Part shown: positions 36,771 through 46,346 of the stretch, piece by piece
Layout: each line of letters starts with the position of its first letter
How positions within the stretch are numbered: position 1 is the stretch's first letter
Assembly (NCBI RefSeq): GCF_024814375.1
Contig: NZ_JANUXX010000001.1
Span: 457,111-521,110, forward strand
Source: Streptococcus sciuri
Lineage (GTDB): Bacteria; Bacillota; Bacilli; Lactobacillales; Streptococcaceae
Length of the DNA stretch: 64,000 bases
Direction: 5' to 3'
Made by a program: the position numbers and the translations under genes
Notes under the pieces: model-generated
What the model was told of the DNA's origin: nothing
Database searches by the model: none
The model's input: the letters and a program-made list of their open reading frames with translations, nothing else

Positions 36771-38183
36771 TTATAACCGATATATCCAATCACAAATACT
36801 TGCCAGCAACTCCACATCATGGCTGATAATGAGAATAGCTTTGCCCTCTTGTTTGAGCTGAATCACTTGTGTCATAAAGGCTTGAAGTTGTGCTCCGTCT
36901 AAGTTACTCGTTGGCTCATCAAAAATAAATATTGGTTTTTCAGACAAAAGGCTAGCAGCAATCATAAGACGTTGTTGCTCACCTCCTGAAAGCTTCTGTG
37001 GATGACGTTTAAGCAAATCAACTAAACCTAGATGAGACAGTAAATCAATGGGTATCTCTTTTTTAGCCCCTCCCAAGCGTAACTCCTCTGCTACATTAGC
37101 AGTAAAGAGTTGCAAACGCACATCTTGTAGAACTAAACTAACAAGTTTTAATCTCTCTTTTGACTTAGTGACTTTACTTTGCCAAAAAATGCGTCCTTGT
37201 TTGGGCTTTATAGTCCCCGCTAGTATCTGTGCTAATGTTGATTTTCCTCGTCCATTAGAACCCACCAAACCTACAATCTCACCACAAGCAACTGACAAAT
37301 GAGATAAGAGACATTGACTATCTGAAAAAAGAGAAATATTTTCAATACTTAGTCCCGACGAATAATTAGGCGATGTCTCTTGAATTTTATGTTCAAGAAG
37401 CGTTTGACAAGTGGATAAATCTAGCTGACGCAAGCCAAGTTGCTTTCTCTTGTCAGATGATAAGGACAGCACTTGACTAGGTAGCCAATCATAGCGCAAA
37501 TGACCGCTATCAATATAAAGCACACGATCTGCTAAATCTAGCAGATACGCTAGCATGTGCTCTGCAATAAGAAGTGTCTTTCCCCTTTTTTTCAATTGAA
37601 TGATTTGTGAGCGTAATTGAGTAATACTAGCAGCATCCAAGTGACTGGTTGGCTCGTCCAAGATAATAATGGGGGTATCCTGCATGACTGCCACTGCCAT
37701 CGCTAAACGTTGCTGTTCACCTCCAGAAAGTGTCAAGCAATCACGTTCAAGTAAATGAGTGAGTTCAAAACAATCAGCTACTTCTGCCAGACGTTTTTGG
37801 ATAAGAGTAGTCGCTAAACCTTGATTTTCTGCTGGAAAAGCCAACTCATGTTTTACTTTTTGGTGAAAAAACTGACGAATAGGTTCTTGAAAAGTGCTTG
37901 CCACCTGATGAGCAAATTCTTTTGATGTTTCTTTTCCAGCCCGACAACGACCTACTCTGATAGTACCAAACAACTGGCTCTCTTCATCTGGTAAAAGTCC
38001 ACTTAAAAGATGCAAAAAAGTTGATTTACCAGCTCCAGATCGTCCTGTAACTAGCACACATTCGCCTGATGAAATGCTAATATCTGCCACTTGAAAGGCA
38101 GGATTTTTTGCTCCTTGATAGGTGAGACTGACATTTTTTAATGAAATTTGAGGACAATCCAAAGACTGCTCATCAGGTAACAT
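36771..38183 (-). CDS. ECF transporter ATPase, two fused ATP-binding domains (SiaH-like)
   Basis: A 470-residue protein with two ABC ATPase domains in one chain, as in fused EcfAA proteins. Domain 1 has GRSGAGKST and LSGGEQQR with IILDEPTSHLD. Domain 2 has [17 protein letters not shown] and FIFDEPTSNLD. It powers the EcfT and S proteins encoded just upstream. ATG 38183 follows TTGGAG and overlaps the ecfT end by 46 bases. Order and content of the five-gene set match the streptococcal siaDEFGH haem-uptake-associated genes, making haem or a porphyrin the likely substrate (inference). Confidence 0.85.
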   Translation of the reverse strand: MLPDEQSLDCPQISLKNVSLTYQGAKNPAFQVADISISSGECVLVTGRSGAGKSTFLHLLSGLLPDEESQLFGTIRVGRCRAGKETSKEFAHQVASTFQEPIRQFFHQKVKHELAFPAENQGLATTLIQKRLAEVADCFELTHLLERDCLTLSGGEQQRLAMAVAVMQDTPIIILDEPTSHLDAASITQLRSQIIQLKKRGKTLLIAEHMLAYLLDLADRVLYIDSGHLRYDWLPSQVLSLSSDKRKQLGLRQLDLSTCQTLLEHKIQETSPNYSSGLSIENISLFSDSQCLLSHLSVACGEIVGLVGSNGRGKSTLAQILAGTIKPKQGRIFWQSKVTKSKERLKLVSLVLQDVRLQLFTANVAEELRLGGAKKEIPIDLLSHLGLVDLLKRHPQKLSGGEQQRLMIAASLLSEKPIFIFDEPTSNLDGAQLQAFMTQVIQLKQEGKAILIISHDVELLASICDWIYRL

Positions 38184-38812
38184 AGGCAAAAACTCCAATC
38201 TATAACAGAAAAACATTTAGGATAAGCAGAGCTTGGTCTTTTAGAAAGCACCAAACCTTTTGTCATAATAGCAATAGTTAAATCTTCCACTTGTCGTAAG
38301 AGCGCAAAAAGCAAAGGAACGATGAGGTAACTGACATAACGGTGGGGATGGCGCAGATAGTCCCAAGAGCTTGTAAAACAACTTCGGAGATGTAAATTGC
38401 GATGTAGTTGACGACTCGTTTTCCAAATCATCGGCAAAAAGCGCAGACAAACCGCTAAGGTCAAGAGTAAACTTTCTGGTAAGTACCATTTTCTAAGAGC
38501 ATGCACTAAATCGTAACTGGTTGTTGTACTAAAAATAAGACCACCAGCCATAAAACTAGGGAGAAGTCGTCTTGTTCCCACCAAAAGAAGAGCCAGACTA
38601 TCCAATAAAGAGGTATTGCCAAAATCTACATAAGCTATACTTAATAGAAAAAAGAGAAAATAAGCCAATGCTTTCCTCCACTGTCCATAGCTGATTTGTA
38701 AAAACAAAAGACTTGTAAAAAGAAGATATTCTAAAATCCCTGTAACATTGTAGAGAAAGAGCAAGTTGCAAAATAGCAGACAAATGATTTTTGTTCTGAC
38801 ATCAAGCGCCAT
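38138..38812 (-). CDS. ECF transporter transmembrane subunit EcfT (SiaG-like)
   Basis: A 224-residue T-component with about five membrane helices and cytoplasmic coupling helices rich in arginine (ALRKWYLP, RFLPMIWKTSRQ) that contact the ATPases. ATG 38812 follows AAGGGTGG and overlaps the S-component end by 11 bases; a start ten codons earlier is less likely. It is a dedicated ECF transporter with its own ATPase rather than the shared group II module. Confidence 0.82.
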   Translation of the reverse strand: MALDVRTKIICLLFCNLLFLYNVTGILEYLLFTSLLFLQISYGQWRKALAYFLFFLLSIAYVDFGNTSLLDSLALLLVGTRRLLPSFMAGGLIFSTTTSYDLVHALRKWYLPESLLLTLAVCLRFLPMIWKTSRQLHRNLHLRSCFTSSWDYLRHPHRYVSYLIVPLLFALLRQVEDLTIAIMTKGLVLSKRPSSAYPKCFSVIDWSFCLCYLMSSLWIVLKFH

Positions 38813-39398
38813 TGTCCACCCTTTCTGCAAAATGTTTAGCAATAAGTCGTTGACCTGACCAACCTCCTACCAAAGCACAGAACACGATAAAACTTGCCAG
38901 ATAGAGAACATTACCCACAGTGAAATCTACCATAATTTTTTGAACGTAAGCCATATCCTTGCCACGCTCTAAGAGTTTTTGGATATAAGCATCACGCATA
39001 AACCACATCAGAAATATAGGACCTAGATTTCCAAAGGAAAAAAGGACGTAAGACAAGAGATTATACCGATGGTTTTTGTAGTTTCCATACTTTGCCAAAC
39101 TATCTGCTAAAAAACCACAAATCAAACTTGGAAAAAAAGACAAGATGAAGTGTCCAGACAAGAAGAAAAAGACAGCCATAATAGCACCCATAAGAGATAC
39201 TGCACCAAACTTTTGAACCTTGGCAATCAGAAGCATATAGACGACACCGCACAGTAGCGCTGCAATCGCTGGTGCTTCAGCCATATTTGCTGAATGAAAT
39301 ATTAGAACGGCTAAAAGTGTCCCCAATCCCACACCAATAAAGTAGAGAGCAGACAGGGCACCTGTTAAAATGATATCTTTAATTGTAAGTTGTTTCAT
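38802..39398 (-). CDS. ECF substrate-binding (S) component, MptD/Trep_Strep family (SiaF-like)
   Basis: A 198-residue membrane protein with six predicted helices. The start MKQLTIKDIILTGALSAL and the GHFILSFFPSLICGFLADSL segment are typical of the Trep_Strep/MptD S components. It determines what the ECF transporter takes up. It follows the second ABC half-transporter by 12 bp. Haem or an iron complex is suggested by similarity in gene order to the sia locus; this is not proven from sequence. Confidence 0.8.
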   Translation of the reverse strand: MKQLTIKDIILTGALSALYFIGVGLGTLLAVLIFHSANMAEAPAIAALLCGVVYMLLIAKVQKFGAVSLMGAIMAVFFFLSGHFILSFFPSLICGFLADSLAKYGNYKNHRYNLLSYVLFSFGNLGPIFLMWFMRDAYIQKLLERGKDMAYVQKIMVDFTVGNVLYLASFIVFCALVGGWSGQRLIAKHFAERVDNGA

Positions 39399-39410
39399 AG
39401 GAACCTCACT

Positions 39411-41066
39411 TTAGTGTTTTCTTAAAAGTTGACCTTCCTTCACTTCATAGATGAGATCAGCTGAAGCAACCGTTGAAGAACGGTGGCTGATAAGAAAGAC
39501 AGTGCCTGTGAAGTAAGTCTTTATAATGTGAATAAAAGCAGCTTCGCTAAGAGCATCCAGATTACTGGTTGGCTCATCAAAGATATAGATTTCTGTTTGT
39601 TTAAGCAGAGCACGCATCAGCTCCAAACGCTGGCGTTCTCCAGCTGAAAACTGGCTAGGACTGATGACGGTATCTAATCCAGACTCCGCCTCCTGCAATC
39701 GTCTAGTCATGTCGCATTTATCTGCCACTTGCCAAATCGCTTCATCCGTGATGTTTGAATTTGATAAAACCAGATTTTCCCTAATCGTCTGATTGAAAAT
39801 CTGAGCAGTCTGTGGTACGTAAGCAAAATGCGCTTGTAAGCTCTGCCTATCTAGCTGATTGATTCCAATTCCTGACAATTCAATCTTACCAGACGTCACA
39901 TCATACCAACGCATGATAAGCTTGACAAGTGTAGATTTCCCAGCTCCAGATGTTCCAACGATACCAATAATAACTGGCTGATCAAAATTGACTGATACTC
40001 TGTTCAACACTCGCTGACTGCGATTATCATAAGCAAAGCTAATCTCATGCAAAGCAATGGGAGTGACTTTTTCTTGTAGCACAGAACCTTTTGCAGACGG
40101 TTCAATCTCTTCCAAAAGTTCAAAAACACGCTGTCCTGCATTCATGGCACGTTTAAAGCCAAGCGGCAGACGACTAAGCTCCAAAAATGGTGCAAAGGAG
40201 GCTGAAAAAGCAGTAATCATAACAACAGCATTTGGCAACTCTATATTCTTGTTTTGCACACTTGTCAGACTGACTATAGTTACCACTAAAATAGATAAGC
40301 CAACGACTAAAAACGTCCAAGCTTGTTGCATGAAGTTGGCTTGTGCCACCTCACATTCTAATTTATTGACTCGCTGACTTTCTGTCTGCAAATGCTGAAA
40401 AGTGTCTGCTGTTTTTTGGTATTGTGCCAAGTCTGATCCGCCACGCAGACTTTCTAAAAAGTTACTCGTATAGGCCTTTCTGACTTGACTTTGCTCAGCA
40501 AGCTTTGGTGTTAATACTTTAGCAAAGAATATCGGTAAAATCACTGCAAGGAAAAAATAGGTGATAACAGCTACCCCAGCATTAACCAATGAATACCGTC
40601 CTAAATAAAATATCATGACAAAAGTAGTAATGATGGCTGTACCAATAGGTGCTAAAGTATGAGCGAAGAATACTTCTAACGCTTCTATATCTTCTCCGAT
40701 TAATTTAATCAATTGACCACTATCGGTTCGATCTAACTTGCTAGGTGCTAAACGACGTAATTTATCAAAAACCATATTTCTAAAATCCGCCAACGTATGA
40801 AAAGCCACCCAATGTCCAAAATAATGCTCACCGTAGCGAAAAATCCCACGTAAAAGTGCAAAGAGAAGGAGAACACCCAGACTTATCAATCGTGGGGACT
40901 CACCAGCTAACGCTACAAAAGTCAATCTGACCAATAACACAGGAATAGCCACTGTCATGACAAATCCCATGACAGCAAAAGCAATCGCTAAACCAATAGC
41001 TGGTAAACGATGTTTCATAACAGACAAAAGTCGCAGAAGTAACTGTTTAGTTGACTTTGTTTTCAT
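39411..41066 (-). CDS. ABC half-transporter 2 (SiaE-like, CydC/YbtQ-type)
   Basis: A 551-residue half-transporter with an N-terminal six-helix domain (about 1-300) and a C-terminal ATPase: Walker A GTSGAGKST, signature FSAGERQR, Walker B IYIFDEPTSNLD and H-loop ISHRSS. It likely pairs with the preceding gene product, whose end it overlaps by 20 bp. Homologues lie in streptococcal haem or siderophore loci (sia, equibactin); exporter-fold proteins there can import siderophores. Confidence 0.85.
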   Translation of the reverse strand: MKTKSTKQLLLRLLSVMKHRLPAIGLAIAFAVMGFVMTVAIPVLLVRLTFVALAGESPRLISLGVLLLFALLRGIFRYGEHYFGHWVAFHTLADFRNMVFDKLRRLAPSKLDRTDSGQLIKLIGEDIEALEVFFAHTLAPIGTAIITTFVMIFYLGRYSLVNAGVAVITYFFLAVILPIFFAKVLTPKLAEQSQVRKAYTSNFLESLRGGSDLAQYQKTADTFQHLQTESQRVNKLECEVAQANFMQQAWTFLVVGLSILVVTIVSLTSVQNKNIELPNAVVMITAFSASFAPFLELSRLPLGFKRAMNAGQRVFELLEEIEPSAKGSVLQEKVTPIALHEISFAYDNRSQRVLNRVSVNFDQPVIIGIVGTSGAGKSTLVKLIMRWYDVTSGKIELSGIGINQLDRQSLQAHFAYVPQTAQIFNQTIRENLVLSNSNITDEAIWQVADKCDMTRRLQEAESGLDTVISPSQFSAGERQRLELMRALLKQTEIYIFDEPTSNLDALSEAAFIHIIKTYFTGTVFLISHRSSTVASADLIYEVKEGQLLRKH

Positions 41067-42834
41067 GAAAAACTACCCTTTCTAAATTAGCTTGAGTGTC
41101 CACCAAATTTCTAAAACTCTCTACCTTCTCGTACAAGGCTTGTGGACTGTCAAAATGCGCACCCGTATTGTCCAAATAAAGCACATAAGGTTCCACCATA
41201 ACCTGCGCCATCTTATGCGTAATGATGATAACCATAGCTTCTTTTGATATAAGATGAATGAGTTCAGAGATGGCACGCTCGTTATCTCTATCTACACTTG
41301 AAGTCATTTCATCAAAAATGTAGAGACTACGTTTTGCTAAAACACCACGCGCACAGAGAATTTGCTGACGTTGTCCATTCGAAAGATTGCGTCCATTTTC
41401 ACCGACTGGTGTATCTAACCCCTCTGGCAACTCATGAATAAACTGTAAAACACCATGTGTGTCTGCCCATGACAAAACTTCTTCTTTTGTCATAGGTCTT
41501 GCCATTACCAGATTATCATAGATAGTTTTGTTAAAGAGATAGCTCTCACTTGATACATAAACCACCTCCTTGGCGATACTTTGTTTATCTAAGCTTGAAA
41601 TAGAAACCTCACCAAAAAAAATATCGCCACTACTTGCTATCAAACTGCCTGTCAGTAAAGCAGAGAGAGTGGTCTTTCCTTGTCCAGATGCTCCCGCAAC
41701 TGCTAATACCTGTCCTTTTTCTAAGGTAAAATCAAGTCTTGATAACACTTGCTTATCCCTTGTATAACCAAAAGATACATTTTTTACCTTCAAATCAGAA
41801 AAGGAAGATAAAGACCCATTCTTATTTTCTGTGCTCTTTTTGACACCATCCAAAAAACTAAAAATGCGATCTGCCATCTTAGTATTCATCATGACCAAAT
41901 GCATACCGTAACCCATCTCACGAATGGGTGCAAAAAATTCCGTTGCAATGAGAATAAAGAAAATCATGGTAAAAAGACTGATATGTCCTGCTAGCAACTG
42001 CATAACTGCTACAAAACCGGCCAATCCAACACCTAGATACATGACTGCATCCATATAGCCCACAGACTGTAACTGAAAACGCAAAAGAAGCATGGTGGCC
42101 TGTCTAAATTCTTCTGCTTGCATAGCGAAATCCTTGGCATATTTGTCATCTGCCTGATAAGTATAGAGAGTGTTAAGACCTGATAGATTATCCATAAAGC
42201 GATTGCCCACGTCCATATAAGATCCCCAATAACGATCCATAATATGACGCGAGCGCTTTTGCATCAGTACAATAGAGATAGGAATCAGAGGCAAACAAAG
42301 GAGAAAAATGACACCACCCAAAGGATAGAGGAAAGTAATCAAAATCAAAATCGTTGCACAATTGAAATAAGTCCGAAAGGACAAATTAAGGTAATGTCCA
42401 TAATAAGTATCGAGACTATCAATTCCTTGAGAAGCAACTGTCAATACATCAGCAGCAGTCGCACTATCCTCAAACTGAGCAGCTTTTGTTTGAAAAGCCT
42501 CAAAAAACTGCATCTTTAGCTGATTTCTAGCGTACTGAGAGACGATTCCTTGAAACTTTTTGGCTAGGCTTGCCACCAGAAAACCTGTGAGATTAAGTCC
42601 TAAAATAATCAGTACAAATAAAGTCCAGTTGAGCTGTTCGAAGCCTCTTTTAAAACCTATCGCTATATAATAGGCGATGAGAGCAAAACTTGCCACTCGC
42701 ATGAGAAACTGTATCCAAGATAATATCGCCGATCTATAAATCAAGCTCTTCTTGATTGAAACTTGCTCTTTCAACCGTTTTAAGAGCGCTTTTTTGCGTT
42801 CACGAGAAATCTTTTTTGGCTGTGAATTTGCCAT
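41047..42834 (-). CDS. ABC half-transporter 1 (SiaD-like, CydD/YbtP-type)
   Basis: A 595-residue half-transporter with six membrane helices and a C-terminal ATPase: Walker A GASGQGKTT, signature LSNGQRQQ (an altered LSGGQ), and LYIFDEMTSSVD with M where P is usual. The altered signature and Walker B suggest a partly degenerate site, common in heterodimers where the partner site is canonical. First gene of the five-gene operon; AGGAGG precedes its start and TATAAT lies about 40 bp upstream. Role inferred together with the ECF genes. Confidence 0.83.
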   Translation of the reverse strand: MANSQPKKISRERKKALLKRLKEQVSIKKSLIYRSAILSWIQFLMRVASFALIAYYIAIGFKRGFEQLNWTLFVLIILGLNLTGFLVASLAKKFQGIVSQYARNQLKMQFFEAFQTKAAQFEDSATAADVLTVASQGIDSLDTYYGHYLNLSFRTYFNCATILILITFLYPLGGVIFLLCLPLIPISIVLMQKRSRHIMDRYWGSYMDVGNRFMDNLSGLNTLYTYQADDKYAKDFAMQAEEFRQATMLLLRFQLQSVGYMDAVMYLGVGLAGFVAVMQLLAGHISLFTMIFFILIATEFFAPIREMGYGMHLVMMNTKMADRIFSFLDGVKKSTENKNGSLSSFSDLKVKNVSFGYTRDKQVLSRLDFTLEKGQVLAVAGASGQGKTTLSALLTGSLIASSGDIFFGEVSISSLDKQSIAKEVVYVSSESYLFNKTIYDNLVMARPMTKEEVLSWADTHGVLQFIHELPEGLDTPVGENGRNLSNGQRQQILCARGVLAKRSLYIFDEMTSSVDRDNERAISELIHLISKEAMVIIITHKMAQVMVEPYVLYLDNTGAHFDSPQALYEKVESFRNLVDTQANLERVVFHENKVN

Positions 42835-42927
42835 GATTTCCTCCTTTTATAAAAATGATATTCTTATATTATAACCTTTTCTTTCTAAATTATCTATACA
42901 ATTCTAATAAAATAGAACCACTATAAA

Positions 42928-42955
42928 AAAGAAGCTAAATAAACTTAGCTTCTTT
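42928..42955 (-). terminator. Terminator of the cation ATPase gene
   Basis: Perfect 11-bp arms AAAGAAGCTAA (42928-42938) and TTAGCTTCTTT (42945-42955) with a six-base loop and a T-run on the minus strand. Confidence 0.85.
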
Positions 42956-42961
42956 CATACA

Positions 42962-45655
42962 TCAAATCGCTTTTTTATCTTGCCCAGATACACGCTGAAA
43001 GGCTTTGACCATTTCAACAAGGACAATCATGAGCAGACTTCCAATGATTACAGCTCCCCATTGAGTCAAAGAGAGTTGTGACACATGGAAAAATGCGTTA
43101 AACCCTGGAATAGCAATAGTTATCATCAAAAGGACAAAGGCTAAAGGAATCGACCAATTAAAGAGCTTGTTCCTAAAAGGTCCAACTGTCAAGATAGACT
43201 GATAAACAGATTTGACATTAAAGGCATGGATAAGCTGAATCAATCCAAGCGTCGCATAAGCCATGGTCAAAGCATCCTCATGAATAGCACGGCTATTACC
43301 AGCATGTTCTGGAAAGAGCAATGCCCAACCGTAAACACCAAGTACTAGAAGAGTCTGGAAGATACCTTGATAAATGATAGCTCCCATAACACCTCCTGAA
43401 AAGAAATTAGATTTACGACCACGAGGTTTGTGACCCATGACACCAGGTTCAGCTGGTTCTACCCCAAGAGCAATGGCAGGCAGTGTATCGGTCACAAGAT
43501 TAATCCACAGAAGATGCACTGGCTGAAGTACATCCCAACCAAATAATGTCGCAAAGAAAATTGTAAAGACTTCTGCCATATTAGCTGAGAGAAGGTATTG
43601 AATAGATTTTTGAATGTTTGAAAAAACTTTACGTCCTTCCTCAACTGCAACAATAATTGTAGCAAAGTTATCATCAGCAAGAACCATATCAGAAGCACCT
43701 TTAGATACTTCTGTACCTGTAATTCCCATGCCAATACCAATATCAGCTGTCTTGAGTGAAGGCGCATCATTAACACCATCACCAGTCATAGCGACAATCT
43801 TACCTTCATTTTGCCAAGCTTTTACGATACGCACTTTATGCTCTGGCGACACACGCGCATAGACTGAATATTGTTTGAAAACTTTTTGAAATTCTTCATC
43901 AGAAAACTCATTAAGTTCAGCACCAGTAAAGACATGGTCTTGGCCATCATCTTCAATGATACCAAGGCGTTTGGCAATAGCTTGCGCTGTATCTTGGTGA
44001 TCCCCTGTAATCATGATCGGTCGAATACCTGCTTCTTTTGCCACAGATACAGCTTGAGCAGCTTCTGGTCTCTCAGGATCAATCATACCTACAAGTCCTG
44101 CAAAGATAAGATCCGTCTCCACTGTCTCAGAAGAAATATTTTCTGGCAGGTTATCTATAATCTTGTACGCTCCCGCCAAAACACGAAGAGCTTGGTGCGC
44201 CATCATAGAGTTATTTTCTGCGATGAGAGATGTGACTTGTGATGTAATAGCTGTTATGTTACCAGCATCATCACGTGTTACACAACGTTTTAAAAGCTGA
44301 TCTGGGGCACCTTTGACAGCAACCAGATATTGCCCATTTGGCAATTGGTGAATAGTTGACATAAGCTTACGCTCAGAATCAAATGGTACCTCTGCAATCC
44401 TAGGATAAGCTTTCAAATAAGCTTCGACATCATAACCTTTATCTAAAGCAAATTGGAAAAAAGCAGTTTCTGTTGGATCTCCGATAAGATTACCTTCTTT
44501 ATCAATTTTGGTATCATTTGCCAAAATAACAGATTTCAAGAGTGGCAAATCAAGACCTAAAGGAATAGTTGCAGTCGCCTCATGCAAAACACCATCATAA
44601 AAGACTTTTTCCACCGTCATCTGGTTCATGGTCAGTGTACCCGTCTTATCCGATGCGATAATCTCTGTTGAGCCAAGCGTCTCAACAGCTGGCAACTTGC
44701 GAACAATAGCATTGCGTTTTGCAAGAGTCTTTGTTCCCAATGAAAGAACAACTGTCACGATAGCAGGAAGTCCCTCTGGAATAGCCGCAACTGCAAGAGC
44801 AACAGCTGTCATCAGACCAGATAGAGGAGCTTCGCCACGTAAAAAGACACCAACAACAAAAGTAATAATGGCAATGACGATAATCACATAAGTGAGAACT
44901 TTTGAGAGCTGGTTGAGACTTTGTTTAAGAGGGGTATCTGTCTCATCAGCACTTGCTAGCATACCAGCAATATGCCCAACCTCAGTATACATACCCGTAT
45001 TGGTAACGACCCCAACTCCTCGTCCGTAGGTAACATTTGAGTTTTGATAGACCATATTGAGACGATCACCGATTCCAGCATCTAAAGCAACATCTGCGTC
45101 CGCATCTTTCTCAACAGGAACAGACTCACCAGTCAAAGCAGCTTCTTCAATTTTTAGTGAAGAAGCCTCTAAAAGGCGTATATCAGCTGGTACAACGTCT
45201 CCAGCCTCTAATAATACAATATCACCTAGTACTAAATCTTTAGAATCAACCTCTACCACATGACCATCACGACGCACACGAGCTAAGGGGCTAGACATGT
45301 TTTTGAGTGCCTCAACAGCTGCTTCTGCTTGTCCTTCTTGATAAACACCAAAAGCAGCATTTAAAATAACAACCATCAAAATAATAACTGCATCTGTTAT
45401 CCCCTCACCACCTGAGGTAATGATAGATAAAACAGCTGCCACTAGTAAGATGATAATCATTAAATCTTTAAACTGATCTAAAAATTTTGCTACAATAGAG
45501 CGTTTTTCTCCCTCTTCAAGCTCATTACGCCCATATAGTTGAAGACGTGATTGGACTTCTGCTGAAGTAAGACCCTCTTTGTTTGCATCGACACTCTTCA
45601 ATACATCTTCTTGGCTTTTAGCATAAAAGTTTGCTTTATTTTGTTTTTTTGACAA
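42962..45655 (-). CDS. P-type cation-transporting ATPase (Mn/Ca efflux, MgtA/CaxP-like)
   Basis: An 897-residue P2-type ATPase. The A-domain TGES (LTGESVPVE), the phosphorylation site ASDKTGTLTMNQ and the hinge TGDGVNDAPSL are intact. The N-terminal cation-ATPase domain and ten membrane helices give normal SERCA-like length. Annotation pipelines call such proteins calcium ATPases. The pneumococcal counterpart (CaxP/MgtA) has been linked to calcium and manganese tolerance. The yybP-ykoY manganese riboswitch directly upstream argues that Mn(II) efflux is its main physiological role here. Confidence 0.9.
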   Translation of the reverse strand: MSKKQNKANFYAKSQEDVLKSVDANKEGLTSAEVQSRLQLYGRNELEEGEKRSIVAKFLDQFKDLMIIILLVAAVLSIITSGGEGITDAVIILMVVILNAAFGVYQEGQAEAAVEALKNMSSPLARVRRDGHVVEVDSKDLVLGDIVLLEAGDVVPADIRLLEASSLKIEEAALTGESVPVEKDADADVALDAGIGDRLNMVYQNSNVTYGRGVGVVTNTGMYTEVGHIAGMLASADETDTPLKQSLNQLSKVLTYVIIVIAIITFVVGVFLRGEAPLSGLMTAVALAVAAIPEGLPAIVTVVLSLGTKTLAKRNAIVRKLPAVETLGSTEIIASDKTGTLTMNQMTVEKVFYDGVLHEATATIPLGLDLPLLKSVILANDTKIDKEGNLIGDPTETAFFQFALDKGYDVEAYLKAYPRIAEVPFDSERKLMSTIHQLPNGQYLVAVKGAPDQLLKRCVTRDDAGNITAITSQVTSLIAENNSMMAHQALRVLAGAYKIIDNLPENISSETVETDLIFAGLVGMIDPERPEAAQAVSVAKEAGIRPIMITGDHQDTAQAIAKRLGIIEDDGQDHVFTGAELNEFSDEEFQKVFKQYSVYARVSPEHKVRIVKAWQNEGKIVAMTGDGVNDAPSLKTADIGIGMGITGTEVSKGASDMVLADDNFATIIVAVEEGRKVFSNIQKSIQYLLSANMAEVFTIFFATLFGWDVLQPVHLLWINLVTDTLPAIALGVEPAEPGVMGHKPRGRKSNFFSGGVMGAIIYQGIFQTLLVLGVYGWALLFPEHAGNSRAIHEDALTMAYATLGLIQLIHAFNVKSVYQSILTVGPFRNKLFNWSIPLAFVLLMITIAIPGFNAFFHVSQLSLTQWGAVIIGSLLMIVLVEMVKAFQRVSGQDKKAI

Positions 45656-45692
45656 AAATTCATTCCTCCATTGATATTTTCCACAGGGCTAC

Positions 45693-45826
45693 AAAAAAGA
45701 GACCTGTTTTCTAAAAAACAAGTCTCGCTGTTTAAGACATAGCCGGAAATTTCTTTCGTAATGACGACTATGCCACGGTATCTAGCCAACCCATATCCCA
45801 GAACCGTCTGCTACTCCCTTGATATG
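45693..45826 (-). ncRNA. yybP-ykoY manganese riboswitch with terminator platform
   Basis: The 130-nt leader before the ATPase gene has the aptamer blocks GGGAGTAGC near its 5' end and TCGTCATTACG, CGGCTATG and AAACAGCGAGAC further on. These match the yybP-ykoY class, which binds Mn(II) at a cross-helix site. The 3' part forms a terminator (45693-45726, GAGAC...GTCTC with a T6 run) that the metal-bound aptamer should disrupt, turning expression on in high manganese. The promoter has TGCTATAAT (hexamer 45833-45838). Confidence 0.85.
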
Positions 45827-45832
45827 GTTTCT

Positions 45833-45861
45833 ATTATAGCAAAATTTCGTACAACAAACAA
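45833..45861 (-). promoter_or_regulatory. Promoter of the riboswitch-ATPase transcript
   Basis: Minus-strand TTGTTT, 17-bp spacer and TATAAT (45833-45838) with an extended TGC. It places the transcription start at the first base of the aptamer region. Confidence 0.65.
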
Positions 45862-45887
45862 GAACACAGATTCTTCTTTTTTTAAAT

Positions 45888-46271
45888 CTAAACCCAAGAA
45901 ATAACTAACCGATACGAAGCAAATTTGGTACCACTTTCTTGTGTGAGTGTATAATGAATAGCAAGTGTCTGTTTTGTCACATCCAAATGATAATACTTTG
46001 TTTTTGTAGTCAAGTGCTGAACCCCCATAGGTGTCGGAATCATGCCAACAGCCATCTCCTTATGATGAAAACGCATGACAGATTTAGGTGTTGAGAAGCG
46101 TGTCATTATCATCATCTCATGATTATATTTCATAACAACTTTTTCATTTTCCTCATTGTGATAAACCAGATAATAAAAACCACCCTTTTGGATAACATCA
46201 CAGGTATGCACTTCACGAATAAGCTCTGTCTGATCACCAAGGTTAATTTCATTATTCAGTGTTAATTGCAT
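45888..46271 (-). CDS. DUF1934-family protein
   Basis: A 127-residue protein matching the DUF1934 calycin-like beta-barrel family of Firmicutes. The sequence alternates strands, with TPMGVQHLTTKT and LAIHYTL near the C-terminal half. No signal peptide or membrane segment. The function is unknown. AAGGGAT precedes the start; it is divergent from the HD hydrolase gene. Confidence 0.72.
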   Translation of the reverse strand: MQLTLNNEINLGDQTELIREVHTCDVIQKGGFYYLVYHNEENEKVVMKYNHEMMIMTRFSTPKSVMRFHHKEMAVGMIPTPMGVQHLTTKTKYYHLDVTKQTLAIHYTLTQESGTKFASYRLVISWV

Positions 46272-46331
46272 ATGTTCACTATCCCTTCTATTTTCTCAAT
46301 TGTAACAATTTCTGAAGAAAGTTGCAATTTT

Positions 46332-46340
46332 TGATATAAT
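46332..46340 (+). promoter_or_regulatory. Extended -10 promoter of the HD hydrolase, start-proximal
   Basis: TGATATAAT (hexamer 46335-46340) is followed by six bases and ATG 46347, so transcription should start at the ATG. No ribosome-binding site is present. Confidence 0.6.
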
Positions 46341-46346
46341 AAAACT

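Noticed and set aside
45598..45789. A 63-codon frame upstream of the P-type ATPase
   Set aside because: It is a chance frame through the riboswitch aptamer and terminator.
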